In this document: piece after piece, positions 44,808-55,200 of the stretch | Numbering within the stretch: the stretch's first letter is position 1 | Layout: every line of letters starts with the position of its first letter | Made by a program: the position numbers and the translations under genes | Notes under the pieces: generated by a model | The model's input: the letters and a program-made list of their open reading frames with translations, nothing else | What the model was told of the DNA's origin: nothing | Databases searched by the model: none | Source of the DNA: Emticicia sp. BO119 | Lineage (GTDB): Bacteria; Bacteroidota; Bacteroidia; Cytophagales; Spirosomataceae | DNA: 64,000 bases | Assembly (NCBI RefSeq): GCF_013912375.1 | Contig: NZ_JACETV010000001.1 | Location: 992,001-1,056,000, forward strand | Direction of reading: 5' to 3'

Positions 44808-46670
44808 ATGAAGAAAAAGTATTTCATTTTTCTGGTTCTAATATTCATTGCATTTAATACCTCCTCACAGTTACTTCACCTAAAAGAGGATGTAAAAGTA
44901 TCTAATCATCCTCGCATTCTGCTTTTGCAAGGTGAGGAAACAACTATTCTGAAAAATATTGCTTCTGACAGTAATTGGAAGAAAATTCATCTGGTAATTC
45001 TTGCTGAAAGTGATCGTCTTCTCAATCAACCAGTATTAGAAAGAATACAGATAGGTCGCAGGCTCCTGGCTACTTCAAGAGAGTGTCTTCGCAGAATATT
45101 TTATCTTTCCTATTCCTACCGTATTACTAATGATAAAAAATATCTGACCAGAGCAGAGGAAGAATTAGTAAAAGTTTCACAGTTTAGCGATTGGAATCCA
45201 AGCCATTTTTTAGATGTTGCAGAGATGACTATGGGTGTAGCCATCGGTTATGACTGGTTATTTAAAGATTTACAACAATCATCAAAAGAAATTATTAAAG
45301 AGGCTATCCTAAAAAAAGGTATCGAACCTTCACTCAATAGTAAATATAATTACTGGTTGAAAAACTCGAATAACTGGAATCAGGTGTGTAACGCCGGAAT
45401 GAGTTACGGTGCATTAGCAATCTACGAAGAAAACCCGGCCTTAGCCAGACAAATTATTGATCGAGCTGTTGAGTCTATCAAAATTCCAATGGGTGATTAC
45501 AAGCCTGAAGGGGCGTATCCTGAAGGATATAGTTATTGGGGTTATGGTACAAGTTTTAATATAATGTTTATCAGTGCTATTCAGAAGGTATTTAAAACTG
45601 ATTTTGCTTTGTCAGAAACAGAAGGTTTCCTGAAAACAGCCGGATACTTTCAGCACATGGTTGGAACCTCTGGAAAAAACTTCAACTATTCGGATGCCGG
45701 AAATGGTACAGATTTAAGCCCGGCTATGTTCTGGTTTGCGGATAGAAATAAGGATAATAGCCTATTATATACTGAAAATAACTATGTGAATGACAGTAAA
45801 TCAATTGGTAGAGATCGTTTGCTTCCGGCTGCGATGATATGGGGTAAGGATTTATCGCTTAATAATGCCAAAGCTCCTGAGCAATTCATTTGGGTAGGGC
45901 AGGGGAGAAACCCTGTAGCTTTGATGCGTACTTCATGGACAGACCCTGATGCAATTTACGTGGGTTTCAAGACAGGGTCTCCTTCTGTGAGCCATGGTCA
46001 TATGGATGTTGGTTCATTTGTAATGGATGCAAATGGCGAACGTTGGTCGATGGATTTCGGAATGCAGGAGTATGAGTCTCTGGAGTCGAAAGGTGTTAAT
46101 TTATGGGATATGAAACAAAATTCTCAACGCTGGCAAATATTTCGATACAATAATCTGGCTCATAGTACTCTAACTTTTGATAATGAATTTCAAAAAGTAG
46201 AGGGTAAAGCAGGTATTCAAAAGTTTACTGCCAACCCCAAATTTATAAGTGCTATCAGCGATATTAGCGGCGTATATAAAACTAAAGAAGTAATAAGAGG
46301 AATAGCGATTGTAGATCAAAAGTTTGTAGCTGTGAAAGACGAAATTGTAGCAGACCAAAACTCAACTACAGTCCGATGGTCAATGTTAACTCCGGCAGAA
46401 GTACACATTGATACCCATGCGTCAGCTACACTCATACACAAAGGCAAGAAGTTGCACCTAAAAGTAGTGGAACCTGCAAATGCCACTCTGAAAACCTGGT
46501 CAACACAAGGTAAAAATGATTTTGATGCTCCAAACCCGGGTACAACACTGATAGGTTTTGAAGCAGCACTTTCTGCAAGCAGCAAAACCAACCTGACTAT
46601 TTTGTTAATACCCGAAGGCACAAAAACAAACATTAAACAAACTATTCCGGCTTTGAAAGACTGGAAATAA
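44808..46670 (+). CDS. heparinase II/III-family polysaccharide lyase-like protein 1
   Basis: 620 residues, signal peptide ending near residue 21. The N-terminal alpha/alpha toroid (about 40-370; GVAIGYDWLFKDL, NNWNQVCNAGMSYGALAI, PEGAYPEGYSYWGYG) precedes the heparinase II/III C-terminal beta-sheet domain (SVSHGHMDVGSFVMDANGER, NLAHSTLTF). Asn and His/Tyr in NNWNQ, the GYSYWGYG stretch and SHGHMD match positions used by PL12/PL15/PL17/PL21 enzymes to cleave uronic-acid-containing glycans by beta-elimination. The exact substrate cannot be read. It is the first of two lyase-like genes in locus 1. Confidence 0.85.
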   Translation: MKKKYFIFLVLIFIAFNTSSQLLHLKEDVKVSNHPRILLLQGEETTILKNIASDSNWKKIHLVILAESDRLLNQPVLERIQIGRRLLATSRECLRRIFYLSYSYRITNDKKYLTRAEEELVKVSQFSDWNPSHFLDVAEMTMGVAIGYDWLFKDLQQSSKEIIKEAILKKGIEPSLNSKYNYWLKNSNNWNQVCNAGMSYGALAIYEENPALARQIIDRAVESIKIPMGDYKPEGAYPEGYSYWGYGTSFNIMFISAIQKVFKTDFALSETEGFLKTAGYFQHMVGTSGKNFNYSDAGNGTDLSPAMFWFADRNKDNSLLYTENNYVNDSKSIGRDRLLPAAMIWGKDLSLNNAKAPEQFIWVGQGRNPVALMRTSWTDPDAIYVGFKTGSPSVSHGHMDVGSFVMDANGERWSMDFGMQEYESLESKGVNLWDMKQNSQRWQIFRYNNLAHSTLTFDNEFQKVEGKAGIQKFTANPKFISAISDISGVYKTKEVIRGIAIVDQKFVAVKDEIVADQNSTTVRWSMLTPAEVHIDTHASATLIHKGKKLHLKVVEPANATLKTWSTQGKNDFDAPNPGTTLIGFEAALSASSKTNLTILLIPEGTKTNIKQTIPALKDWK

Positions 46671-46678
46671 TATAATTG

Positions 46679-46736
46679 AGTGATTTTGTCTGAACTTTGA
46701 TTTAAATGATTTAATTAAAGTTCAGACAAAATCACT
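46679..46736 (+). terminator. long inverted repeat between the two heparinase-like genes
   Basis: Perfect 20-bp arms (46679-46698 and 46717-46736) with an 18-nt AT-rich loop fill most of the 88-bp gap. No U-run follows; it may stop transcription, slow it, or protect the upstream mRNA end. Confidence 0.55.
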
Positions 46737-46758
46737 TAATCACTAAATTCTTAAACTT

Positions 46759-48693
46759 ATGAAAACCTTCTTTACCTCTATATTCTTTAGCCTTGTGCTA
46801 ATTGCTCAGGCTCAGGTGAAACAACGAAATATATTAGGCAATACATACTCTATAGATGCTTATAAGTCGAGCATCGTACCTAAAAGCCAATGGAAGCCGT
46901 ATCCGAAAACACCGGAAGAATGGAAAGCAGCTTTGCCTGATTCGTTAATTCAATCAATTATAAAAGCAGGCGAAGCAACGGCTAAAAAAGAAATGCCTCA
47001 GATGTCGGCAACAATTCTGATGAATTATGTTCGCTCCGGTGACCGTGAAGAACATTCAAAAATATCTTTTGGCCGACGTATTAATCTGATGGATTTAGTG
47101 ATGGCTGAATCGGTTGAAGGGAAAGGTCGTTTTACAGAGGACATTATGAACTATGTATGGGCCATATGCGAAGAAACCTACTGGGGAGTTCCGGCGCATT
47201 TAGGGGTGCAAAAGGCAAAAAATGGTTTACCAGATGCAGAAGACCCTACGGTTGATTTATTCGCTGCCGAAACAGCATCAGTTTTAGGCTTGACTGACTA
47301 TTTTGTTGGTGAAAAATTGGATAAGATTTCACCACTTATCCGTAAAAGAATTTATTCAGAAACAAAACGCAAAATTTTTGAGCCTATCAAACAGGTTGAG
47401 AGATATGGTTGGTTAAGTAAAAAAAATCCAGTTAATAACTGGAACCCCTGGATTGTTTCTAACTTATTGATTGCTGATTTATTTATAGAATCTGACGAAA
47501 ACAAAAGAGCTATTAATGCTTATACTTATTCTACTTTGATGGATGCTTACCTGAATAGTTTAGGTGATGATGGGGGGTGTGATGAGGGTCCAAGTTATTG
47601 GTTTGCCGCTGGCGCTTGTGTTTTTGATGCACTTGAAACACTATCAAGTGCATCAAATGGAAAAATAAATATCTATGACCAGCCAATTATACAAAAACTG
47701 GCGGCATATATTTATAAAACACACATTGCTGATGATTATTTTGTGAATTTTGCAGATGCAGACCCTAAACTACGCCCGGATGGTTTGATGTTGTATCGTT
47801 TCGGGCAAGCACTGAAAGATAACACACTTATGCAATTTGGTTTGTGGGCATTTCAAAGATTCCCTTCTACGGCTACTTCAAATGGTAGTTTTCATCGGAT
47901 GAGAAGAATCGCTAATATTCTTACAGTGAATGAAATACCAGAAGTTACTACTACTTACAAACCTAATGCTGATGCCTGGTTTAAGGATATTCAGGTACTC
48001 ACTACCCGCGCATCAAATGGTTTTTATTTAGCTACTCATGCCGGACACAATGCCGAAAGTCATAACCATAATGATGTGGGGGATTTTCTGTTATATGCTA
48101 ATGGTGAGCCAGTAATTATTGATGCCGGGCGTGGTAATTATACTGCCCGTACCTTTTCTTCGAAACGATATGAATTATGGTTTACACAATCGCAATATCA
48201 TAACCTCCCGATTATTAATGGCAAAGGGCAGTTAGCTGGCCGCCACTATGAAGGAGCCAATGTGGAATGTACAGTAAATGAAAAAGAGGCTGCCTTGAAT
48301 ATGGATATTGCTCCGTCTTACGATAAGGAAGCAGGGGTTCAGAAATGGAACCGAACGGTAAAATTGAACAAGATAAAAAATCAGGTAGAGATTACAGATG
48401 ATTATATCTTAAATCAGAAACCGATCTCACTGGAGCAGGTTTTTATGACAGTTTGTGAAATAAACACCGATATACCTGGAAAGATTATCTTGACAACGCC
48501 CAAAAGACAAAATGTGATTTTGTTATATGATACTAAAAGCTGGACAGTTTCTACCGACTTCCCTTCAACTGAAGGTATGGAGTATAAAAGTTTTAAAACA
48601 AAATGGGATAATCACCCTGTAAGACGTATGATACTCACCAATAAAAATCTATTGCAAAAAAGCAAAAGTGTTTTTACTATTATGATGGAATAG
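46759..48693 (+). CDS. heparinase II/III-family polysaccharide lyase-like protein 2
   Basis: 644 residues, signal peptide ending near residue 19 (IAQAQ). Toroid domain (about 60-390; RINLMDLVMAESVEGKGRF, NNWNPWIVSNLLIAD, DDGGCDEGPSYWFAAG) and C-terminal heparinase II/III beta-domain (NAESHNHNDVGDFLLYANGEP, VIIDAGRGNYTARTF). Conserved Asn, Tyr and His residues are present (NNWNPW, SYWF, HNHND), so it is probably active. It differs in both size and toroid motifs from the neighbouring lyase-like protein, so the pair likely make different cuts, for example endo and exo, on one glycan (inference). Confidence 0.85.
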   Translation: MKTFFTSIFFSLVLIAQAQVKQRNILGNTYSIDAYKSSIVPKSQWKPYPKTPEEWKAALPDSLIQSIIKAGEATAKKEMPQMSATILMNYVRSGDREEHSKISFGRRINLMDLVMAESVEGKGRFTEDIMNYVWAICEETYWGVPAHLGVQKAKNGLPDAEDPTVDLFAAETASVLGLTDYFVGEKLDKISPLIRKRIYSETKRKIFEPIKQVERYGWLSKKNPVNNWNPWIVSNLLIADLFIESDENKRAINAYTYSTLMDAYLNSLGDDGGCDEGPSYWFAAGACVFDALETLSSASNGKINIYDQPIIQKLAAYIYKTHIADDYFVNFADADPKLRPDGLMLYRFGQALKDNTLMQFGLWAFQRFPSTATSNGSFHRMRRIANILTVNEIPEVTTTYKPNADAWFKDIQVLTTRASNGFYLATHAGHNAESHNHNDVGDFLLYANGEPVIIDAGRGNYTARTFSSKRYELWFTQSQYHNLPIINGKGQLAGRHYEGANVECTVNEKEAALNMDIAPSYDKEAGVQKWNRTVKLNKIKNQVEITDDYILNQKPISLEQVFMTVCEINTDIPGKIILTTPKRQNVILLYDTKSWTVSTDFPSTEGMEYKSFKTKWDNHPVRRMILTNKNLLQKSKSVFTIMME

Positions 48694-48739
48694 TGATTGC
48701 CGTCATATATTTAGTCAAATACCGCTCAATAACTTATCC

Positions 48740-49894
48740 TTATCTTCTAAAAGAAAATGCTACAATCACAAGCAAAACGCTTACAGAACCCAAAGCAACT
48801 GATAAAGAGGTAAGTTCTGCTACAAATCCTAAAAAGGCAGGGCCTGCTAATTGTCCGATATATCCAAGTGTGGTTACTCCAGCAATAGCTGCACTTGGAG
48901 ACATATCGGGCAGATTTCCGGCAGAGCTGAAAAATACAGGAACGATATTCGCACAACCTACTCCGACCAATACAAAACCTATAATTGTTGCTATTCCGTA
49001 AGGTATCAGAATGGCTAAGAGGATACCAGCTGCGGCAAGAAGCCCTCCGTATAGAACTACTTTCTGAGAACTAAACGAATTGATAATTTTATCGCCAGAT
49101 AAACGCATAACAGACATGGCAACTGAAAAAGCTGCAAAACCAATACCAGAGGTAGATTGAGTAAAGTTTCTATGAAATTGAAGAAACACAGCACTCCAGT
49201 CAAGAATTGCCCCTTCAGCCAGAAACGCTACAAAACACATCAAACCCAGAATTAGTACACGTCCTTTTGGAATAGTAAGGGTTGATGTGTTTACTTTCTT
49301 TTCTTCTGAATGAGGTAGCAGATTTCTGTATTGGCTTAAGGAAATAAATATTAATAATGCAGAAATAGAAAATACCGCTACTGTTGATGATAAACCCAAG
49401 CCAAAGAAAAAACCTAACCCTAACGAACCGATCAGTCCACCTACACTAAATAATCCATGAAATGAAGACATAATATATTTACCGACCCGCTCTTGTATAA
49501 TTACAGCTTGTGCATTCATCGAAACATCAATCGCACCAATGGCAATTCCAAACAGATACAATGAGACGGACAGAGTAATGCTTGTATCTGCAAATAAAAG
49601 GAGGGGTAATATTAAGGCAATCATTAATCCGGCTATTAGCATTACTTTTCTGCTACCAAATCGGTTAATAATCGAGCCTGTAAATGGCATAATTGTCATC
49701 GCTCCTGCGCCTAAACATAATAAAATAAGGCCAAGAGCGGCATCATTCAATTGAAGTCTGATTTTGGCCAGTGGCACCATTGGAACCCATGTTGCCAAGC
49801 CTATACCGCAAACTAAAAAAATGAATAGAGTAGAAATACGAGCTTTACGTAATTTTTTTTGTGTAGATAAATCACTGATTAGAGAAGAGGTCAT
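48740..49894 (-). CDS. major facilitator superfamily transporter
   Basis: 384 residues with about twelve membrane helices and the loop motif GSRKVMLIAG between helices 2 and 3. The sequence (SSFHGLFSVGGLIGSLG, VGCANIVPVFFSSAG) resembles the YbjJ/FucP-like group of sugar or small-molecule transporters. It converges on the second heparinase-like gene with 46 bp between the stops. It may import the unsaturated sugars released by the lyases, or be unrelated. Confidence 0.88.
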   Translation of the reverse strand: MTSSLISDLSTQKKLRKARISTLFIFLVCGIGLATWVPMVPLAKIRLQLNDAALGLILLCLGAGAMTIMPFTGSIINRFGSRKVMLIAGLMIALILPLLLFADTSITLSVSLYLFGIAIGAIDVSMNAQAVIIQERVGKYIMSSFHGLFSVGGLIGSLGLGFFFGLGLSSTVAVFSISALLIFISLSQYRNLLPHSEEKKVNTSTLTIPKGRVLILGLMCFVAFLAEGAILDWSAVFLQFHRNFTQSTSGIGFAAFSVAMSVMRLSGDKIINSFSSQKVVLYGGLLAAAGILLAILIPYGIATIIGFVLVGVGCANIVPVFFSSAGNLPDMSPSAAIAGVTTLGYIGQLAGPAFLGFVAELTSLSVALGSVSVLLVIVAFSFRR

Positions 49895-50109
49895 ATCTGG
49901 ATAAGGTTAAAGAATTATTCCCTCAAAGAAATGAACATTTTGAGAGACCATAGATATATTTTAAAAAAAAATATTAATTACTTTTTAATCTTTGAGAATA
50001 TTCCCAAATTTACACATAGTATTAGCTAACCCATGAAACCTAATTAACCTCGTCCAGTAAATTTTTTGAGTACAAACTTTCCCAAAAAGTCTTGATTAAG
50101 TCTGATCTC

Positions 50110-50146
50110 TCTGATATGAATTAACTCATATCAGAAGGTTGTTTTT
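50110..50146 (+). terminator. terminator-like hairpin with no gene upstream
   Basis: Perfect 10-bp stem (50110-50119 with 50126-50135), 6-nt loop, then AGGTTG and a run of T. There is no plus-strand coding gene to terminate for more than 1.4 kb upstream. Confidence 0.5.
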
Positions 50147-50393
50147 AATCTTTGCCCGATGGAATAGGATTTTAATCAGAATTTTTAAATTTTTTTAATA
50201 ATTCTTTTTTCCCCAGATTCCATATTCAAAAAAAAGCTAACTGTTTGATTTTTAGAGATTATCAGCTTGTAATTTTCACTTTCATTATTGAAATTTTTAA
50301 CTGAAAATACCTCAGGAATGGAATTTGCTAAACCGTTTTTGATTGTATTTTTTTAAGAATATTTAAAATGATTTAGGGATTTAGCCGGGTTGA

Positions 50394-50424
50394 TTGACTA
50401 TATATATTAGAATTCATACGTTTG
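50394..50424 (+). promoter_or_regulatory. promoter of sigma factor 2
   Basis: TTG 50394-50396, 20-nt spacer, TACGTTTG 50417-50424: full consensus match. It overlaps an in-frame TTG at 50422, which shows that codon is promoter and not start. Confidence 0.72.
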
Positions 50425-50442
50425 AAAACTGACCTATCTATA

Positions 50443-51000
50443 ATGAAGTACCAAAAACTAAGTGATGAAGAATTGGTTGATTTCTTAAGAAGCGACAATG
50501 AAACAGCTTTTGAAGAGATATATAATCGGTACTGGTACAAATTGTTTGGCGTGGCCTATCATGAAATTGGAACCAAAGAAGAGGCCGAAGAATTAGTACA
50601 TGATTTATTTGAAAGTCTTTGGAACCGACGACAGTTAAGTGTTATTAAACACCTGAGCTCTTACTTAGTAGTTTCTATAAAACATTTGTCAACTAATTAC
50701 ATAAAGTCGCAGATTACACAAAGAAAATACCAGGAGTATCTGATTTTAAGCCAGATACAACAATCATACTCAACAGACGAAACCGTTCATTTTACTGACT
50801 TGTCAAAAGCAGTAGAGGAAGCAATGAAAAAGCTCCCTGAAAAAAGTTGTGAAATTTTTAAATTAAGTCGTTTTGAAAATCAGTCGGTCAAAGATATTGC
50901 TAATAAAATGAATCTTTCTGAAAAAGCAGTAGAATACCACCTGACCAAAACCCTCAAGGTTTTAAAGGAGCAACTAAGGGCTTATCATACAAACAATTAA
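50443..51000 (+). CDS. ECF sigma factor, FecI-like (locus 2)
   Basis: 185 residues from ATG 50443 (MKYQKLSDEELVDFLRS). Region 2: NETAFEEIYNRYWYKLF and EELVHDLFESLWNRR; region 4: LPEKSCEIFKLSRFENQSVKDI and LSEKAVEYHLTKTLKVLKEQL. Same class as the locus 1 sigma but clearly diverged. It should drive the susC/susD transcript of locus 2. The fecR gene follows 46 bp later, so the two are co-transcribed. Confidence 0.93.
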   Translation: MKYQKLSDEELVDFLRSDNETAFEEIYNRYWYKLFGVAYHEIGTKEEAEELVHDLFESLWNRRQLSVIKHLSSYLVVSIKHLSTNYIKSQITQRKYQEYLILSQIQQSYSTDETVHFTDLSKAVEEAMKKLPEKSCEIFKLSRFENQSVKDIANKMNLSEKAVEYHLTKTLKVLKEQLRAYHTNN

Positions 51001-51046
51001 TTTTTGTTTAAAATTAAAGATACCGTTATCTACGGGCCTTAGGTCT

Positions 51047-52069
51047 ATGAACCAGCATGAATTCGACAAACTTTTAGAAAAATATTTAGCAGGCGAATGT
51101 AGTACTGAAGAAGAAAAACTGATTTGGGAATGGCAGGAAAATATGCTCAAAAACAGTCAGTTACTTCTTAATTCAGATGAAAAGGAGGCCATTAAAAAGC
51201 GTCTTTGGAGCCGGATTTACGATAATACAATAGGTGCTGGAGAGGAGGAGACAAGCATATCCAAGAAGAGAATTTTTATGATTCTTAAATGGGGGATTGC
51301 AGCTTTACTTCTGATTGGGTTAACCAATATTTTTCTGATAATGAAAGATAAAAAAGCAGAGGTAACAGCAGAAACTCTCCCGACTCAACACTCAAGCGAT
51401 ATTGAAGTTAAAAATACGTCGAGCAGTGATAGTGAAATAAAACTGGAAGATGGAACTGTTGTAAAGCTAAAAAAGAATAGTAGTATCAGTTATCCTAAGC
51501 ACTTCGGCAAAGAAACCCGGAATGTGTATCTGAAAGGAGAAGCTTTTTTTAAAGTCAAAAGAAATCCAAATGCCCCCTTTATTGTTCACACAGGAGATTT
51601 GGTAACAGAGGTTTTAGGTACGAGTTTTAATGTGAAGTCTTATGATAATTCAAAGGCCATAGAAGTTTCTGTAACATCGGGTAGGGTGTCAGTATATGAA
51701 ATGTCAGAGAAATTGTCTGATAAGAAAAATGGTGTTATTCTGACACCAAATCAGAAGGTAGTTTTTGATAAAAGCTCAAAGAAAATAACACCTGGAATTG
51801 TAGAAAATCCTATTGTTTTGACACCAGGAGTAAGCAAAATTGACTTCGTATTTGAAGAAGTGCCACTTCAACAGGTATTTCAGCGATTAAAAGATGTGTA
51901 TGGTATTGAAATAATAATAGAAAACCAGGATTTAAATCAATGTGTCCTGACAGCTGATTTAAATGACCTCCCGCTATTTACACAACTTGAATTAGTCTGT
52001 CGTACTGTGAATGCAAGATTTGAAGAGAGAGGAACCAGCTTTTTTGTAAGCGGAGAAGGATGTAAATAA
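51047..52069 (+). CDS. FecR-type anti-sigma factor (locus 2)
   Basis: 340 residues: N-terminal sigma-binding part (LLEKYLAGECSTEEEKLIWEW), one membrane helix near 83-101 (WGIAALLLIGLTNIFLIM), periplasmic FecR domain (IKLEDGTVVKLKKNSSISYP, LKGEAFFKVKRNPNAPFIV, VTEVLGTSFNVKS) and a C-terminal STN-like/DUF4974-like domain (DFVFEEVPLQQVFQRLKDVYG). Same build as the locus 1 protein. It keeps sigma 2 inactive until contacted by the STN domain of the locus 2 SusC. Confidence 0.93.
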   Translation: MNQHEFDKLLEKYLAGECSTEEEKLIWEWQENMLKNSQLLLNSDEKEAIKKRLWSRIYDNTIGAGEEETSISKKRIFMILKWGIAALLLIGLTNIFLIMKDKKAEVTAETLPTQHSSDIEVKNTSSSDSEIKLEDGTVVKLKKNSSISYPKHFGKETRNVYLKGEAFFKVKRNPNAPFIVHTGDLVTEVLGTSFNVKSYDNSKAIEVSVTSGRVSVYEMSEKLSDKKNGVILTPNQKVVFDKSSKKITPGIVENPIVLTPGVSKIDFVFEEVPLQQVFQRLKDVYGIEIIIENQDLNQCVLTADLNDLPLFTQLELVCRTVNARFEERGTSFFVSGEGCK

Positions 52070-52152
52070 TAAAGAGACCATTTATTCAACCTTAATAAAT
52101 TATAAATAATTACAAAACTTTTAAAAACAAAACCTAAATGAAAACATGAAAC

Positions 52153-52256
52153 AAAAAAAGCCGACAATGTATTAACATCATCGGCCTTGCGAGCTCTCAA
52201 CCGAACGGCAATTCGGAGCCTGAGAGATTAGTTTTTACCTATCACAAGTATAAAAA
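52153..52256 (-). ncRNA. predicted cis-antisense RNA to the susC2 leader (DonS-like)
   Basis: Minus-strand terminator: stem 52185-52176 with 52169-52160 (10 positions, two mismatches), 6-nt loop, then seven U residues. A second hairpin lies inside (outer CTCTCA/TGAGAG at 52194-52226, inner CCGAA/TTCGG). The likely -7 element is TACATTTA at 52269-52262, at the same place relative to the start codon as in locus 1, but with one mismatch and no TTG, so the promoter is weaker. Both predicted RNAs share the order: AGGTAA-type 5' part, TAATCTC, internal hairpin, terminator with GACAATG in the stem. About 104 nt. Confidence 0.5.
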
Positions 52257-52268
52257 CAACCTAAATGT

Positions 52269-55200
52269 ATGAAAAAAGACGTACGTAGAAAAAATTTTTT
52301 GCTCAAAGCAATGAAAATTACGTTTACTCAACTCTTGATGGTCGCCCTCTTTAGCGGACTTTCTTACGCTTACGATGTGAATGGACAAGAAGTTCTTAAG
52401 ACAAACGTTTCGTTAAAGATAGAATCACTTGAAGTTAAAAAAATTCTGAGCCAGATAGAAAAACAGGCTGATGTAAAGTTTGTGTATAGTTCAAATACTA
52501 TACGATTGAATCAAAAGGTATCAATTGTTATCAGCAATAATTTAGCTGAGGTACTTAACGATTTATTTACACCACTACAGATTTCTTATGAAGTTATAGG
52601 AGACAGAATTTTGCTGCGTAAAAAATCTCAATTGAAAAAAATGTCTCACATTGATGAATTAAGGATGCAAAATGGGGAGATTATTGAGCAAACAGTAAAA
52701 GGAAAAGTAACTGAAGCCGATAAGAGTGAAGGTTTGCCAGGTGTAAGTGTTTTGATAAAAGGTACAACAAGAGGAACAACTACCGATGCCGACGGTAACT
52801 ATACCCTGGTTGTGCCTGATAATCAGGCTGTTCTGGTTTTCAGTATTGTAGGTTTTGAGCCAACGGAAGTTATTGTGGGCAACCGTACAACTATTGATGT
52901 AGCCATGAAACCAGATGTAAAATCATTGGGTGAGGTCGTGGTAGTGGGTTATGGTGTTCAGAAAAAAGAAACTGTAACTGGTTCGGTTGTAAGTGTAAAG
53001 GGTAATGAATTAGTAAAATCGCCCGCAGTAAACTTAAGTAACTCTCTTGCAGGTCGTCTCCCTGGTGTTGTTGCCGTCAACAGAAGTGGAGAGCCTGGTT
53101 ATGATGGTTCAGCTATCCGCATTAGAGGAGCAAATACTTTAAATAATAGCGATGCCTTGATCGTAATTGATGGTATTCCTAACCGTGCCGGTGGTTTTGA
53201 CAGATTGAATCCTGCGGACATTGAAAGCATCTCGGTTTTGAAAGATGCCTCTGCGGCAATATATGGTTCTCGTGCTGCAAACGGTGTTATTCTGATTACT
53301 ACCAAAAGGGGTAAAACCGGTAAACCTGAATTGTCATATTCATTCAATCAGGGTTTTGCACAGCCAACAGTTGTGCCTAAATTAGCCAATGCGGCACAAT
53401 ATGTTCAGATGTTGAACGACCTTGATATTTATCAATTGCCAGTAGGTGAATGGGCTGCTGCTAATCAGGCGTACAAAACAAATGGTGTATATAACAGACC
53501 TAATGGTGAGGTAAGAAAAGCTCCTTTCTCACCGACGGATATTCAGAAATATGCAGATGGCTCAGACCCATGGTTATATCCGAATACTGACTGGTATGCA
53601 GCCACATTAAAAGACTGGTCGCCTCAGGTACGTCACAATGTACAATTGAATGGTGGTACTGAAAATGTAAAGTATCTGACGTCTTTAGGCTATCAGAAAC
53701 AAGATGCCTACTACAAGAAATCTGCTACAGCGTATGAACAATATGACATCAGAATTAACCTTGATGCCAAAATTAACAAATACGTTAATTTACAAGTAGG
53801 TTTGGTTGGCCGTGAAGAGTTCAGACGCTTCCCTACCAAGCCAGCGAGTGCTATTTTCCGTATGCAAATGCGTGGAAAACCTCATCAACCAGCTTACTGG
53901 CCTAATGGGTTACCTGGCCCGGATATTGAAAATGGTGAAAATCCTGTTGTTATTACAACTAATCAGACTGGTTATGAACACGATAAACAGGACTATTTCC
54001 AGACCAATGGACAATTAGATATAAAAATACCAGGAATTGAGGGACTTAAATTTACAGGTACAGCTGCGATTGATAAGCGTATCCGTTCGCAAAGACGCTG
54101 GGAAACACCATGGACCTTATATGAAAAAGGTTCAGGAACTAACCCTGATGGTACCCCTGTGTTGGTTGCCAGTAAGCGTGGCCCTGCCGAACCACGTCTG
54201 ACATTAGGTAACGAAACACAATTAAATATTTTATTGGGTGGTATTGCTACTTATGAGCGTACATTTGGTGCACATGGTATTACTGTTTTAGCTGGTACAA
54301 ACCAGGAAAGAATACAGGGAACAAACTTCAATGCCTTCCGCCGCTACTTTATTTCAACAGCTATTGACCAGTTATTTGCCGGTGGTGATTTAGAGAAAAA
54401 CAATGGTGGGGGTGCTTATAACAGTGCCCGTATCAACTATTTTGGTCGTGCTGCTTATAATTACAAAGAAAAATATCTGGCTGAATTCTTATGGCGCTAC
54501 GATGGTTCTGACATATTCCCTCCTGAAACACGTTATGGTTTCTTTCCGGGCTTTATGTTAGGCTGGGTATTGTCTGAAGAGAACTTTATCAGGAAAGGGC
54601 TACCAATGGTCAGCTACCTGAAACTACGCGGTTCATGGGGTCAGATGGGTAACGATCAGGTGTATCTGCCTAACACTTCAACACCTGCTACTTATCAGTA
54701 CTTATCAACGTACGGATTCCGCAGTTATATCATTGGTAATGTAGAAACGAAAACTTTGTATGAAACACGTATCCCTAATAACAATATTACATGGGAGGTG
54801 GCCAATAACTCAAATGTTGGTTTAGAAGGTTCATTATTCAATGGTAAATTATCATTCGAATTAGATTTCTTTGCTAACAAACGTACTAATATCCTATGGT
54901 TCAGAAATGCTTCAGTACCTCAATCAACAGGTTTGACATTACCTGCTGAAAACATTGGAGAAGTCTCTAATAAAGGATGGGAGTTTAACGTGGGTTATCG
55001 TAGCCAGGCTGGCGATTTCAAATATAGTGTGAGTGTGAATGGAGGTTATGCCAAAAACAAAGTACTATTCTGGGACGAAGCTCCTGGAGCACCTGAATGG
55101 CAACGTACTACAGGTAAGCCAATGTACACGTTCCAGGCCTATATCTATGATGGTGTATTCAAAGATCAGGCAGAAATTGATGCTAATCCAATAGACTACA

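Larger units (their letters stand above)
49895..50442. other. 548-bp AT-rich region upstream of sigma factor 2
   Basis: No gene seen. It contains a 10-bp perfect hairpin followed by a T-rich run at 50110-50146 and the sigma factor 2 promoter at 50394-50424. Confidence 0.55.

Noticed and set aside
50422-50442. TTG start for sigma factor 2
   Set aside because: The TTG is part of the TACGTTTG -7 element; ATG 50443 is the start.
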